DNA from: 40CM-2-70-7 sp035505915
Lineage (GTDB): Bacteria > Gemmatimonadota > Gemmatimonadetes > Gemmatimonadales > GWC2-71-9
Length of the DNA stretch: 64,000 nucleotides
Reading direction: 5' to 3'
NCBI GenBank assembly: GCA_035505915.1
Contig: DATJQI010000011.1
Span: forward strand, 62,001 to 126,000
How positions within the stretch are numbered: position 1 is the stretch's first letter; every line of letters begins with the position of its first letter. The notes beneath the pieces were generated by a model, which made no database searches, was not told the origin of the DNA, and worked only from the letters and a program-made list of their open reading frames with translations. Below are positions 62,804-64,000 of the stretch, piece by piece. The translations under genes were made by a program, and so were the position numbers.

Positions 62804-63996
62804 CGCGCGCCCGCCCGTTCGCCGCGGCCGCCTTGATCCTCGCGGCGTGCCGCAGCGTGCCGCCGGGGCCGCCGGCGCCGGTGAGCACGGGCATCCCGCA
62901 GGGGTCTCCGGCCGCCCTGGGGTTCGACAGCGTGGCCCTGGACAGCGTGGTCACCTATCTCCGCACTCAGGTCGACTCCGCGTTCCCCGGCGCGACCGTG
63001 GCGATCGGCCGGCACGGGCGGATGGCGCTCGTCGCCGCGGTGGGCCACTACGCCGTCTCCGATCCGCGCCCCGTCACGCCGCAGACCCTCTATGATCTGG
63101 CGTCGCTCACGAAGGTCGTGGGATGGACCACGGCGTGCATGCAGCTCGTGGACCGGGGCCGGCTCGATCTCGACGCCCCGGTTTCGCGCTACGTGCCCGA
63201 GTTCCGCGGCCCCCGGAAGGACCGGGTGACGATCCGGAATCTCCTGACCCACACCGCCGGGTTCCCGCCCGACCTCCCCATCTGGCAGGACACCCGGAAC
63301 CGGGACGAGGCGTTCGCGCTCGCCGACACGGCGGCACTCGTGAATCCCCCCGGGCAGACCTACGTGTATTCGGACGTCAGCGCGATCATCGGCGAGCAGG
63401 TGGTCGAGCGCATCACCGGACAACGACTGGACCAGTACCTCGCGGCGCACGTGTTCGGCCCGCTCGGCATGGTCGCGACCCGCTACCTGCCGCCGGCGGG
63501 CTGGCGCGCGATGATCGCGCCCACCGAGGTCGACACCATCCTCCGGCACCGTCTCCTCTGGGGGGAGGTGCACGACGAGAGCGCGGACCGGCTGGGCGGC
63601 GTCTCGGGGAACGCCGGGCTCTTCTCGAACGCGCTCGACCTCTCGCGGTTCGCCGTGATGCTCCTGGCCGGGGGTGCCTGGGATTCGCTCACCGTGGTCC
63701 ACGCCGAGACCGTGACCGAGTTCACCCGGCGGCAGAACCTCCCGCCGGGATCGTCCCGGGCCCTGGGGTGGGACACGCCGTCGGAGCCCTCGAGCGCGGG
63801 AACCCGGATGAGCGACGCCGCGTTCGGGCATACGGGGTTCACCGGCACGTCGATCTGGATCGACCCGGGGCGGGACCTGTTCGTGATCCTCCTGTCCAAC
63901 CGCGTGAACCCGACGCGGGCGAATCTGCGCATCGCCAGGGTGCGGCCCCACGTGGCCGACCTGGTCGCGGCGGCGTTGACGCACCCCGAGCTCTGA
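62800..63996 (+). CDS. amiE: Serine beta-lactamase-fold hydrolase, AmiE-like (MurNAc-peptide amidase), predicted lipoprotein
   Basis: A 398-residue penicillin-binding-protein-fold hydrolase from GTG 62800 (GTGA with nagZ). Lipobox ILAAC at about residue 19; Ser-x-x-Lys in ASLTKVV (about 102), Tyr in YVYSDVS (about 188), HTGFTG as the KTG-like motif, and the EVHDESADRLGGVSGNAGLFS segment typical of AmiE/YbbE. Beside nagZ and namZ it should remove the peptide from MurNAc. Esterase or lactamase activity is an alternative. Four bases remain to the window end. Confidence 0.85.
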   Translation: MTRARPFAAAALILAACRSVPPGPPAPVSTGIPQGSPAALGFDSVALDSVVTYLRTQVDSAFPGATVAIGRHGRMALVAAVGHYAVSDPRPVTPQTLYDLASLTKVVGWTTACMQLVDRGRLDLDAPVSRYVPEFRGPRKDRVTIRNLLTHTAGFPPDLPIWQDTRNRDEAFALADTAALVNPPGQTYVYSDVSAIIGEQVVERITGQRLDQYLAAHVFGPLGMVATRYLPPAGWRAMIAPTEVDTILRHRLLWGEVHDESADRLGGVSGNAGLFSNALDLSRFAVMLLAGGAWDSLTVVHAETVTEFTRRQNLPPGSSRALGWDTPSEPSSAGTRMSDAAFGHTGFTGTSIWIDPGRDLFVILLSNRVNPTRANLRIARVRPHVADLVAAALTHPEL

Positions 63997-64000
63997 GCAG

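Overview
The window is strongly GC-rich, almost gap-free and nearly all coding, and most genes lie on the minus strand. The mix of Gram-negative envelope genes (BamD, lipoproteins, an outer-membrane-like protein), a long SecA with a SEC-C tail, small zinc-type ribosomal proteins (L28, L36, S4) and heavy use of GTG starts fused to the upstream TGA suits a Gemmatimonadota-type chromosome. That assignment is inference from gene content, not from a marker comparison. I see no phage, insertion sequence, integrase, toxin-antitoxin pair or CRISPR array; this is core chromosome.

Layout. 1-2825: a cut-off sugar-nucleotide epimerase, a secreted LysM protein and ssb behind a near-consensus promoter. 2928-29042: a 26 kb co-oriented minus-strand run: uvrB-tsaE-tsaB-rimI, rsh-radC, secA, nadD, bamD with two more TPR proteins, then nucleotide-sugar genes (UDP-glucuronate 4-epimerase, UDP-xylose synthase, ugd, a wbpA/B/E/D-like set), murB, carB and gmd-rmd. 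29057-32260: rpmB alone on the plus strand, facing the ribosomal operon rpmJ-rpsM-rpsK-rpsD-rpoA-rplQ across a terminator. 32337-36948: pyrF, pyrD, a TPR lipoprotein, an N-acetylmuramoyl-L-alanine amidase and smpB, back to back with a tRNA-Leu(CAG). 37156-42628: MoeB-rhodanese, an Rrf2 regulator, a beta-rich secreted protein, a small membrane protein, aspA and a flippase-like protein. 42638-51684: a zinc-ribbon mini-protein, an MBL hydrolase, trxB, DUF309, a Rossmann flavoprotein-like protein, two SDRs, a PHP phosphoesterase, two small proteins and E2-E1beta-E1alpha of a 2-oxoacid dehydrogenase. 51750-55228: copper handling (copZ, copA, cupredoxin). 55238-59816: membrane pyrophosphatase, inositol-phosphate synthase and a CDP-alcohol phosphotransferase. 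59813-63996: namZ divergent from nagZ-amiE, a peptidoglycan-sugar recycling trio.

How the genes work together. The sugar genes can supply UDP-GlcA, UDP-GalA, UDP-Xyl, a diacetamido-uronic acid nucleotide and GDP-D-rhamnose, yet no glycosyltransferase or polymer exporter is present. TsaB/TsaE/RimI sit in the usual t6A-linked arrangement. Ino1 plus the CDP-alcohol phosphotransferase form the two-step route to a phosphatidylinositol-type lipid. NamZ, NagZ and AmiE could together take apart MurNAc-containing wall fragments in the periplasm.

The points I find most worth a second look are the 12-bp palindrome that supplies the start codons of both namZ and nagZ, a PHP gene whose metal-binding N-terminus lies upstream of any canonical start codon, a pteridine-reductase-like SDR with His replacing the catalytic Tyr, a four-cysteine insertion in SecA, and several -10 boxes placed so close to start codons that leaderless mRNAs are likely. 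Positions follow the supplied numbering; around 8660 and 36495 my own count of the printed bases differs by one from the reading frame, and I kept the frame-consistent value.
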